From positions 1 through 64,000 of the forward strand of contig JAEQBH010002858.1 of assembly GCA_016808115.1 (NCBI GenBank): a stretch of DNA of 64,000 nucleotides, read 5' to 3'. Shown here piece by piece: positions 55,313-64,000 of the stretch (within the stretch, counting starts at the first letter, position 1; every line of letters starts with the position of its first letter). This DNA comes from Tetrastigma voinierianum (lineage: Eukaryota; Streptophyta; Magnoliopsida; Vitales; Vitaceae). The position numbers and the translations under genes were made by a program. The notes beneath the pieces are model-generated. The model did no database searches, had not been told where the DNA came from, and was given only the letters and a program-made list of their open reading frames with translations.

Positions 55313-58300
55313 TGTAACACCCCGTCCCGGGAGAGTGTACAGTACAACAACTGTAGGGGCATATAAGAGCTCTAAGTGTCACATTGTAATATTTTGGAGA
55401 TGAAATTATGAAATGATAATTTAGTAAACCCGGAATGTTGTAATAGAATAAGGGTACAATTGTCATTTAGCAAAAAGGATATGGAAATTATAATCAAAGT
55501 AGAGATGGACCACAATACAAATAAAAGAAGTTGATGTGAAAAATTAAAAAGATGAAGGACCAACTTGCAAATTGGAGAAGTTTGAGGCTATAAATAGCCA
55601 TGAGACAAACAAAAGTCATTTGGTCTCAAATTTTGCTAGGGTAAAAACGTGGAGAAGGGGGAGAAGAGAGCAAAGGAGAAGAAGGGAGAAAGGAAGAGAA
55701 AGGAGAAGGAGGAGAAGACCAAATTCAGGTATGGAATCATGTTTAATTTGTGTATTTTGGGATTCTTAGGCTTAGTTTGAGAATAGATGTCTTTGGTCTA
55801 GGTTTTGTGTAAAGATCACACAAACTTTTGAATTGTTGGGGTTATGAGAGTAAACCCCATTCAGGAAACAAACATGGAATCATCAAATTATGTGGTTTTA
55901 TGAAGAATTGGTGGACCTTAGGTAGAGTTCTTGGATTTTCACCTAGGGTTTTGAGGTTTGAGGTTCTAAATCACCAATTCAAGTGTTATGAAGTTGTTTT
56001 GGATGAATTCCATGTTGGTTTTGAGGAATTGTTGTAAAAAGGAGAATGTTGGGTTTTAAAGGAAATTTGGCCAAAATCGTAAAACCCCTGTTTTTGTTTT
56101 GGTTATAGATTAAGTTATAATCATCCAAATAAATTGATTCCAATTGTTAAAGAACCATAAGGGATAGGGCTACAAATGTATAGAAGGAACCAAGAGCAAA
56201 TTGTAGCTCTAAGGCTCCCAAATACGGACTGAAAGGTGAGCTCGTAGTCACCGGGACATGCTCTATTTTGGGTATGGTTGTAGTGTTTTGGCCATAAGTG
56301 GAGTTTCACTCATCCAAATTGAGTGATTAAAAATTCTGGGTAAAATATACTTCTAGGGGAATAAGTTATATGAAGTAAGTTCAAGCAAATTGTAATCCAA
56401 AAGTGCCCATAAAATTTGTCAAAGTGGAGCTATGTGCAGATTCTGTTCTGCCAAATTGAGTCATCTAGATATAAAATACAATAACTTGAGTTTTGGTGAT
56501 CCAAATTAAGATTCCAATTGAGAAGAAACTTTAGAATCATAGCTTCAAATGAGTGACAAAACCGCTTCCAATTTATGGAGTTTAGATCCCATAAACAAGG
56601 ATAACAGTAGGTGATTCAGTGGAGTTTGGAATCAAAACATACTGTAAATTTGTGTTATGTGGCCGAGGGCCTTAGAGAAGGAATTTTACATTGAAATTTT
56701 AAAGAGATGTCATTGGATATATAAAGGACTGATCTGAAGAGTTTCATAATTTTTTAAGACATTTTGTATAATTTTTGGGTAATAAAGTCCATAGAGTATT
56801 GTTGGAAAAAGGTTACTAAAATGAGTGGTTTTTTTTGTTAGGGGTTTTTTTTTTAGTGCTCAAGGGTAAATTGTTAATTTGACTTTATATGAATGTTGTG
56901 TGACCTTAAAGTGACTTGAGTGTGAAGTACAAGTATTTATACTTACTTACGAGGTGATTAATACGTATTCGCTGGAAAGATGCAGGCCAAAAGCAAAGCG
57001 ATAAGAAAGTAGCGGATTTGTGCTCAAGTTCGGGGAAACAAAGAGTGCCGAAAGTGTTCTAAACCTATTTTTCCAAATACTAGTGTGTATTATTATGAAC
57101 CTGCTTTGCATCAAGTATTTAAAATGGTTTTGATTTTTAAACCATGTTTGAAAGGCAAGTACAGTTTAATAAGCAAGCAAACGGTTTTTGATTTTAAACC
57201 ATATATGAAAAGCAATGGCATGGTTTTGATTCAATCTAACCATACTTTTAAAAAGGCAATGAGTTTAGCAAGCAATGGTTTTTAACTATAAACCATATTT
57301 CAAAGAAGAAGTAAGAAACAAAAGTCTATTTTGTAAAATAGTCTAACTAAAATCCCTAGTCTTGGCAGCAAGCATCCTGGCCGAGGTATCTCAGACTTCA
57401 AGGCGGCTGCTAGGATTTATACATGCATTTTAGATTGCCTGGTCGACAAACTTAGAACATGCATCATACATTTAAAGGAGACCGTGGCACGTACTGGAGT
57501 ATATAAGGTTAAGAGCTCTAACTAAATTATGGTGATGGAGACCCAGGTCAATTCCACCATATTTACCGGAAAAGGTGACGTGGGCCAAGGCCCTTCCACT
57601 TTAGGGGTGAAGTGGACCCAGGTCCTTTCCACCCACTAGCCGATGCCTGCTCCCGTGGTTCACTAGTGGTACAACTATTAGGAAAGGCCTCTAAAGGGTT
57701 GACGATTTATAAAGATGTTTTATACGCTTTAAAATCAAACCATTGGCGCATGGTTGAGCCCAGTTCCCGTGTTTGTTTTAGCAAATCTGAGCCCAGGCCC
57801 CGCTTTATTTCAAAGCATGCGGCTGGTTCGGGACCCGTGTTTATGAAAAAGCTCAGAAACTTTTGTTAAAGGTTTATAAAGTTTTGAGAAACTTTTAAAG
57901 CAAGAGATTTTTGAAAGGTTTTATAAACTTTAATCAAGGCAATAAAAGAGTTTCAGAACTTTAAAGTAGCAAAGAAAGAAAGAAATATTTCTAGAAAATA
58001 TCATGTAAAAGGAAGTCTTACAATTTTTAGATGTTTTCCGAAAAAGCAAAACATTTTCTAAAAGCATACACTCACTGAGCTCGTTTAGCTCATTATTTTC
58101 TGTTTTAAAAACTATTTTCCGTGCACAGACGCTTACATTGAGCACAATAGGAGTCCTCGACATCGCATAAGTGGCCGGTATAAATAGAATTTTGTATGGA
58201 AATACCTTGAACTTGTATAAAGGAATATATGTATGTACATAATGTGGTTTATGAAAATGTGTGGAGGGTGTTGGTTGCCATATTTTGGAAAGTGTAAATT

Positions 58301-58514
58301 GTATATACAGGTTTTGGGATATGTCCTGTATACATCTGTTATGCTGCCGAAATTTTATAAAATCACAAGTTTAGAAAAGAAAAAAAAATTTATACGGGTT
58401 TTCAGCAAGCAATATGGCTTCGCTTCACAGGATTAGCTAGTTGTTGGAAGTAACGGCTGGGGGTTTTGTGGGGTGGTCGGCACATCTGCCGCTAGTAGGG
58501 GTGGGGGTGTGACA
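55313..58514 (+). mobile_element. E3 5' LTR (group A)
   Basis: 3202 bp, TGTAACACCCCGTCCC... to GGGGGTGTGACA. After a U3 start shared with E2 it has a TATA box, a GA-rich tract (55640-55725) and a middle section (about 55750-56900) shared with SL7 and partly with group C, then the hairpin/GCAA tract and minisatellite shared with E2. The 56-bp dyad and G-box of E2 are absent. A 69-codon frame (55828-56037) after the TATA box is probably leader sequence. Confidence 0.9.
55589..55596 (+). promoter_or_regulatory. TATA box of E3 5' LTR
   Basis: TATAAATA in GAGGCTATAAATAGCC, a near-ideal plant TATA box, 276 bp into the LTR. Transcription would start about 30 bp downstream, near ACAAACAAAAGTCATTTGG. 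Confidence 0.7.
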
Positions 58515-58517
58515 AGG

Positions 58518-58529
58518 TGGTATCAGAGC
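58518..58529 (+). other. E3 primer-binding site
   Basis: TGGTATCAGAGC, the exact 12-base initiator Met tRNA complement used by many plant LTR retrotransposons, three bases after the LTR. Confidence 0.95.
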
Positions 58530-58679
58530 AGGATCTTAGGAAACCTATGTTATTAAGCATCATAGTTTTCGTATACACTATTTTATACCATCAACCATGC
58601 ATTTTCAAACTCAAAGTACATACATAAGGAGGTGATTCAAAGTGTATTAAATGGGCTTGATTTTTTTTTTTTTGCAAAT

Positions 58680-59760
58680 ACGCAATATGTCGTAAGGTGT
58701 GAGGACATCGAGGTCGCCCTAGGAGAGTCATTCCGTAGGTTTTTTGCTTCCCGCAAAGCACTGAGACGAAGACGTAGTCAGTTCCATCATCATTCTTATG
58801 AATCAGCCTGAAGAACAAGTCGTGCTGGACCATCCGCGCCAGAGGGAGCCCAATGCCGTGGATTGTTTACGGCAGAGTAGGTGACATAGATTGCTTAGAT
58901 AGTGGCCATAGCGACACGTCGCCAGCCGCGTTCCACCGCCACCTGTAGAAGTTATCAAGAACCCGGGAAGCCGACAGAGAGAGTACGGTTGCGCTAAGCC
59001 ATATGATGGCGCAGATCCGTATGTACCGGGTTATGGCTAGACCGAGTAAATAAGGTTTATGGAGCAGCGGGTCGCACGGATGAGCAAAGGGTCTGTTTTC
59101 CGCTTTTCGATGGAAGACAGGCTAAGGATTGGTGGGACGCCGTGGAGAGGAGGTATCCTAATGGCATATCATGGGACCAATTTCAACAAGAGTTCACTGA
59201 TAGGTTCTTTCCTCAAAGTCATAAGGATTCGAAAATTGAGGAGTTCTTCAGGTTAGAACAGAAGAACATGTCGTTGTCGACATGAGAAGAGGTTCTAAAC
59301 TAGTTAGATCGGGTTCCATATATCTGCCGATGAAGCCATGAAGTGCAAAAGGTTTTTGGCCGGATTGCAACACCGGATCCGAGTGAATTTGTCTGCGGTT
59401 CCTCATAATAGATTTGGGGACTTAGTTGAGGCAGCTCTGAGAGTTGAGCAAAGTACGACGACTATGTATCAGAGTAGGCAAGAAAGGAAGAGGAGTGCAC
59501 TAGGCACTTCCCAACAGAGCTCTAGACAGTACAACAAAAAGAGGAACAAGGGTAGAGGTTACAGAGGCTGAGGTGCAGGTCGAGGAGCTACCTCTAGCCG
59601 GATCGCAAGGCCCCCGCCTGCTAGCAAGGGCACCTGCAGTATCCCATCCGCTCATATGTGTCGAGGCGACACCCATGGGGAGTGTGGCAGAGATATAGGC
59701 ACAGATGCTTCCACTCGTGGCCAAGAAGGCCATTTCATTAGAGAGGTCTCGCTGATCGGG
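58680..59760 (+). pseudogene. E3 gag with zinc knuckle, broken
   Basis: Text resembling GESFRRFFASRK (about 58720) opens it. The capsid domain is clear at 59104-59310 (a phrase around AKDWWDAVERRYPNG, WDQFQQEF and RFFPQSHKDSKIEEF-like text, in several frames). FLAGLQHRIRVNLSA (59354), QSRQERKRSALGTSQQSS and a basic tail follow. Near 59655-59750 a CCHC remnant and a GHFIREV phrase are seen. Confidence 0.8.
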
Positions 59761-59939
59761 TGCTGAGACATCAAGAGCTGCCTAGCTACCCCCACACCCA
59801 GGATGGAGCACTCGAGGTCTTCAGATGTGTTTGCTGCTGCAGGGCTGCTGCCCTGTGCAGGCTGGGCCAGGGTAGAGGCAGAGGTAAGGCTCCCAAGGAT
59901 GCATGCAGACCCGTACTTCAAAGCTGGGGATTTATGTTG

Positions 59940-60420
59940 TGACTCACAGATGCGGATGCAACCCAGAGCATGGTCACCGGTATTATTTCTATCCTGATCA
60001 TGATGCATATACCTTAGTAAACACCTGTGAGCTACGTGATTCATTTACATCCAAGCCATTCTTAGATCGTTATCGATAGAGACCTACCATTAGAGGGTCG
60101 TATGGAGAGTTTCCTTCCAAATTGAGATCCGTTACTCGCAGCATGCAGTAGTCGAGATAGTAGAGTTTTGATTGAGGGACAGGAGTTCCCAAATGGATCT
60201 CAGAGTTTTATGATACGAGGGATTTCATGTGGTTCTCAGATGGATCGGGCTGCCTCGCCCATGTGAGCCACACTAGATTGTTATAAAAAGGAAGTAGCCG
60301 TATTGAGCCAGTGGAAATCGAGGTAAAGTTCGCAGGATTACGTAGAGAATTATCTTCCCAGATGATCTCCGCCTATGACAAGACAAGAGAATGTCAAGGC
60401 AGTTGGGTCATTGTGGCTAT
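59940..60420 (+). pseudogene. E3 aspartic protease, broken
   Basis: Located by position and by match to the E2 protease (TATCATGATGCATATACATTAGT-like text at 59993 and GGAAGTAGCC...GCCAGTGGAA near 60290). The catalytic motif cannot be read in one frame. Confidence 0.6.
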
Positions 60421-60479
60421 CTAAATTTACGTGGTGGAGACCGGTACGAGGGACTACTGATGAAATTCCATTTGAGCTA

Positions 60480-61170
60480 GAGTTCCTAAACGTATTTCCT
60501 GATGATATCACAGACTACCTCCGTAAAGAGAAGTGGAGTTCACCATTGATTTGATCCTGTGGACTGAGCTCTATTTCCATTCCTCCTTATAGATGGCTCT
60601 CAGAGTTAAGGAGCTTAAGGCCTGGGCTAAGAATTGTCGAGTATGGGATTCATTGGGGATCATATCCTCACGGGAGCTCCACTTCGTGAAAAGAAAGATG
60701 GGAGTTTGCGGTTGTGTATAGATTACTGGCAGATGAATATAGTTACCATCCGCAATCAAAGATTCACTCCTAGGATTGATGAGTTATTTGATCAACCCCA
60801 AGGATCTCGAGTATACCCAAGATGTAATTTGAGGCTCCGGTATCATCACTGAGAGTGCAAGAGAGCGGGATGTACCTAAGATCAAGTTTCGTGACAATAA
60901 TTTTCACGCATTATGAGTTTTGGTGATGCCATTTGGTTTAACTAATGCCCCAGCTGTGTTTATGGATTTGATGAACCGAGTATTCCAGCCATATTTGGAT
61001 AGGTTCATCATAGTTTTTATCGATGATATCCTAGTGTATTCGTGCAGTTCGCAGGAAACATTCCTGGCACCCGAGGATTGTGTTGGCGTGACCCTAAGGG
61101 AAAGATGCTTGTATGCCAAGTCGAGCAAGTGTCGCTTTGGCTCGACAAGGTGGCATTCCTAGGTCATGTG
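60480..61170 (+). pseudogene. E3 reverse transcriptase, broken
   Basis: FTIDLIL (60540), KKDGSLRLCIDYWQMN and VTIRNQRFTPRIDELFDQP (60690-60800), then after a slip VMPFGLTNAPAVFMDLMNRV and FQPYLDRFIIVFIDDILVYS (60920-61040) with the catalytic FIDD. KSSKCRFG follows at 61120. Compared with the family, a Q-to-W change and several indels are present. Confidence 0.85.
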
Positions 61171-61419
61171 ATTTCAGCCGAGGGGGTGAGTGTGAATCCT
61201 TTAAAATAGAAGCAAGTGTAAATTGGAAACCACTCAAAGAATGTGTCGTAGGTCGGAGCTTCTCAAGTTAGCATGGTATTACGGTGAAGTTTGTTGAGGG
61301 GTTCTCCAAGATAGCACTCTAATCGACTGTTTCGACAAGAAAAAGATGTTAAGTATGATTGGGTAGACGCCTGTTAAAAGAGTTTTAAGGAGTTGAAGAG
61401 TAGATTGACTTCTCAAATT

Positions 61420-61760
61420 CCGGGCTTCTAGCTTTTACCCAATGGAAGATGGGTTTTGTGATTTATGCTGATGCTTCCAAGCAAGGCCCTTGGTGGTGTT
61501 TTTGATGCGTAATGATAGGTGATTGCATATGCCTCTAGGACAAACTAATGAAACATTTAGGAGAATTACCCTACACACGAGACTTTAGAGCTAGCAAAAG
61601 AAATAGTGGTTTCGCACTAAAAATATGGAGACATTATTTATATGGTGTTCTTGTAGGATCTTTTGGCTGCATCATAAAAGTCTTCAATATATTTTCACCC
61701 AAAAGAGTTAAACCCGAGGCAGAAGATGGCTTGAGTTGATTAAAGACTAACCCAGACATC
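61420..61760 (+). pseudogene. E3 RNase H, broken
   Basis: Recognised from pieces such as VIYADASKQG (in changed frames, about 61455), IAYASR-like text (61525) and LKIWRHYLYGV (61620). It lies between RT and integrase as expected. Confidence 0.7.
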
Positions 61761-61974
61761 GAGCACCATCCAGAAAGCTAATGTCGTGAAAGGCATGCCT
61801 TGAGTAGCGAATGAGAGTTCTTTTTGTCTTCATGAGATCGTGCTATCCGCCACTATTGGTGGATCTGAGAACTTTAGGGGTGATATTGGAGGTTGAGGAT
61901 TCAGGAGCCTTGTTAGCCACGTTTCATGTTAGACCACTCCTAGTGGACCAAATTCTAGTAGGGTAGTTACAGGA

Positions 61975-62950
61975 TCCACAGATGATTAAGCTTAAGGAAG
62001 AGATAGAAAAAGGAAAGAAAGTGGAGTTTCAGATCAGAGATGATGGCATGTTAGTGAAAGGGCAGAGAATGTGTGTGCCAGAATATGGCGAACTGAAAAG
62101 AGACATTATGGAAGAAGCACATTCATCTGCATATGCTATGCATCCAGGTAGTACCAAGATGTATAGAACTTTGAAAGAACATTACTGGTGGAATGGGATG
62201 AAGAAAGAGATTGCAAGTTTCGTTTCTAGGTGCCTAACCCGTCGTTAGTAAAGGCAAGAGCACGAGGCCACTCTGAAGATACAAGACCCTATCCCAAAGA
62301 TGGAAATGGGAGAAGATTACTATGATTTTGTGATGTGTCTTCACTGACTCGTAGACAACATGATGCAATATGGGTGATAGTAGATCGATTAACGGTCCGC
62401 CATTTCCTACCGCCATCGTTAAAGATTCTTGGAAAAGCTGGTTGTATGTGGATGAGATAGTGAGATCATGGGTCCTTGGGGCCATAGTGTCAGATCGAGA
62501 CCCTGTGTTCACGTCTGTGTTTTGGCCTAGTTTGCAAACAAATATAGGTACTCGCCTACATTTTGCAAGATAAGATTTTTTCATCCTCGTGACGGATACA
62601 CAGAGAGGATTATTCGTGACAGAGATATGCCGAGAGATTGTGTAACAATTCAAGGGAAGTTGGGATACTCACTTACACTAATGGAGTTTGCCTACACAAT
62701 AGCGCTACCGCTAAGTATAGATATGGCTCCATTCGAGGCAATCGTATTAAGGTGAAATGTAGAACTCCGTTGTGCCGGGACGAGGTTGGTGAGAGAAGAC
62801 TAGCAGCCTCAACTAGTGCAACCACTCAGAAAGTGAAAATTATTCGTGATAACTTAAAGAAAGCAAGAGATGTATTAGTAAAGTTATGCGACAAACCGCC
62901 GAGAGACTCAGAGCCCGAGATAGGTGATCGGGTCTTTTGAAGATTTCTCC
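61975..62950 (+). pseudogene. E3 integrase, broken
   Basis: The intact frame 61982-62248 reads MIKLKEEIEKGKKVEFQIRD, then VPEYGELKRDIMEEAHSSAY, AMHPGSTKMYRTLKEHYWWN and CLTRR: the HHCC zinc domain with its last Cys altered. The catalytic core follows in pieces: HDAIWVIVDRLT (about 62350), VSDRDPVFTSVFW (about 62488) and a TAHHPQ-like region that is lost. The last part (62820-62940) has RDNLKKARD. Confidence 0.8.
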
Positions 62951-63330
62951 TTGAAATGTGTTTTGAGATTGGGAAAGCGAGGCAAGCTCAGTCCAAGATT
63001 TATAGGACCTTATGAGATTATGAGCAAGGTGGGGCCAGTAGCTTACAAGTTGAAGTTACCCCTAGAGTTATCAAGGATTCATGACACATTCCATGTGTCG
63101 ATGTTAAGGAAGTACATCCCAGATCCTTCACATGTATTGAGAGAGCAACCAAAGGCAAGTAAAGGAGAATTTGACTTATGGAGGAGATACTCGTGCATTG
63201 TAGACCGCAAGGAACAAGTGTTGAGGATCAGGATTCCTTTGGTTAAAGTCTTATGGAAGAATCACGGTGAAGGAGGCGCCTACTTGGGAGCCGTAGGCCC
63301 AAATAAGGCCCATCAGTACTCCCTACTTAT
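62950..63330 (+). pseudogene. E3 GPY/F module and chromodomain, broken
   Basis: LRLGKRGKLSPRFIGPYEIM, then VGPVAYKLKLPLELSRIHDT and FHVSMLRKYIPDPSHVL form a complete GPY/F module (62950-63140). After a slip, CIVDRKEQVLRIRIPLVKVL and WKNHGEG show the chromodomain core; its ATWE end is out of frame (about 63275). Places E3 in the Tekay/Del clade with E2. Confidence 0.85.
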
Positions 63331-63403
63331 TTTTCTGGATGAGGTATTTTCCTTTCCTTACTTTTTGGAGTTTAGTTGATTCATTTTTGTGGATGAAATG
63401 CTC

Positions 63404-63418
63404 AAGGAGGAGGATTTG
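63404..63418 (+). other. E3 polypurine tract
   Basis: AAGGAGGAGGATTTG immediately before the 3' LTR. Same core as in E2. Confidence 0.75.
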
Positions 63419-64000
63419 TGTAACACTCGTCCCGAGAGTGCGTACAGCATAACAACCGTAGGGGTACAGGCAGAGCTCTAAGTGTCAGCATTGTAATATT
63501 TTTGGAGATGAAATTATGAAATGATAATTTAGTAAACCCGGAATGTTGTAATAGAATAAGGGTACAATTGTCATTTAGACAAAAGGATTGGAAATTATAA
63601 TCAAAGTAGAGATGGGCCACAATACAAATAAAAGAAGTTGATGTGAAAAATTAAAAAAATGAAGGACCAACTTGCAAATTGGAGAAGTTTGAGGCTATAA
63701 ATAGCCATGAGACAAACAAAAGTCATTTGGTCTCAAATTTTGCTAGGGTAAAAACGTGGAGAAGGGGGAGAAGAAAGCAAAGGAGAAGAGAGCAAAGTAG
63801 AAGAAGGGACAAAGGAAGAGGAAGGAGAAGGAGGAGAAGACCAAATTCAGGTATGGAATCATGTTTAATTTGTGTATTTTGGGATTCTTAGGGTTTAGTT
63901 TGGAGAATAGATGCCTTTAATTAGGCTTTGTGTAAAGATCACACAAACTCTTGAATTGTTGGGGTTATGATAGTAAAACCTCAATTGGTGGAAACAAACA
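63419..64000 (+). mobile_element. E3 3' LTR, truncated by window end
   Basis: First 582 bp. It starts TGTAACACTCGTCCC and contains a TATA box at 63696-63703 and the GA-rich tract (63758-63840, slightly longer than in the 5' LTR). The first 80 bp differ much more from the 5' LTR than the following 400 bp. Confidence 0.9.
63696..63703 (+). promoter_or_regulatory. TATA box of E3 3' LTR
   Basis: TATAAATA in the same context and at the same offset (277 bp) as in the 5' LTR. Confidence 0.65.

Larger units (their letters stand above)
55313..64000 (+). mobile_element. Chromovirus E3 (Tekay/Del-type), runs off the window
   Basis: 5' LTR 55313-58514, PBS 58518-58529, gag, protease, RT, RNase H, integrase, GPY/F module, chromodomain, polypurine tract and the first 582 bp of the 3' LTR (from 63419). 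The LTR segments from about 55400 and 63510 onward are nearly identical over several hundred bases, suggesting recent insertion, but the pol frame has many 1-2 bp indels. The left flank is TCCAC (55308-55312); the right flank is outside the window. Confidence 0.9.

Noticed and set aside
1..64000. CRISPR array, bacterial operon or phage
   Set aside because: No regularly spaced identical repeats with unique spacers and no ribosome-binding-site gene clusters. All coding traces are plant retroelements or a split eukaryotic gene.

Overview
The window is plant nuclear DNA, almost certainly from an angiosperm. It carries Ty3/gypsy LTR retrotransposons of two plant lineages: an Athila-type element, and Tekay/Del-type chromoviruses with an integrase-linked chromodomain. 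It also has an initiator-Met-tRNA primer-binding site, a hAT-like MITE, and exons of a nucleolar WD40 gene split by introns with consensus splice sites. I cannot name the species. No tRNA, rRNA, CRISPR or bacterial-type gene is visible, and no complete protein-coding gene is intact.

Layout. 67-2819: solo LTR (SL1, minus). 2820-4104: unique host DNA. 4105-11660: a minus-strand solo LTR (SL2) with a perfect 5-bp target duplication, itself split by two plus-strand solo LTRs, SL3 (4338-7724) and SL4 (9014-11076). 11732-44476: an Athila-type element on the minus strand. Its left (3') LTR is split by solo LTR SL5 (11891-16000). Its gag gene is split by solo LTR SL6 (25824-25903 plus 36754-40854). 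SL6 is in turn split, 80 bp from its own 3' end, by a complete chromovirus E2 (25904-36753, plus). 44477-52716: host DNA with seven exons of a NOL10/Enp2-like gene on the plus strand. One intron holds a MITE and another holds a 3-kb solo LTR (SL7, 47776-50814). 52717-55312: 3' LTR, polypurine tract and chromodomain end of a minus-strand chromovirus (Q). It is cut by chromovirus E3 (55313 to beyond the window end, plus), which has 5' LTR, PBS, gag, pol, chromodomain, PPT and the first 0.58 kb of its 3' LTR.

The chromovirus LTRs fall into three groups. A is E2, E3 and SL7; B is SL1-SL4 and Q; C is SL5 and SL6. They share modules in a mosaic way. The most notable module is a dyad, 56 bp long in seven of the nine LTR copies and slightly shorter in the other two. 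Others are a block around AAATCTTGG/AGAGGTAGG just upstream of the TATA box, a G-box, and a tandem array of about 190 bp. All retroelement coding regions are broken by indels and stops, yet even the young-looking E3 is affected, so part of the damage may be consensus error in the assembly. Boundaries given for degenerate elements are good to a few bases unless a target duplication fixes them.
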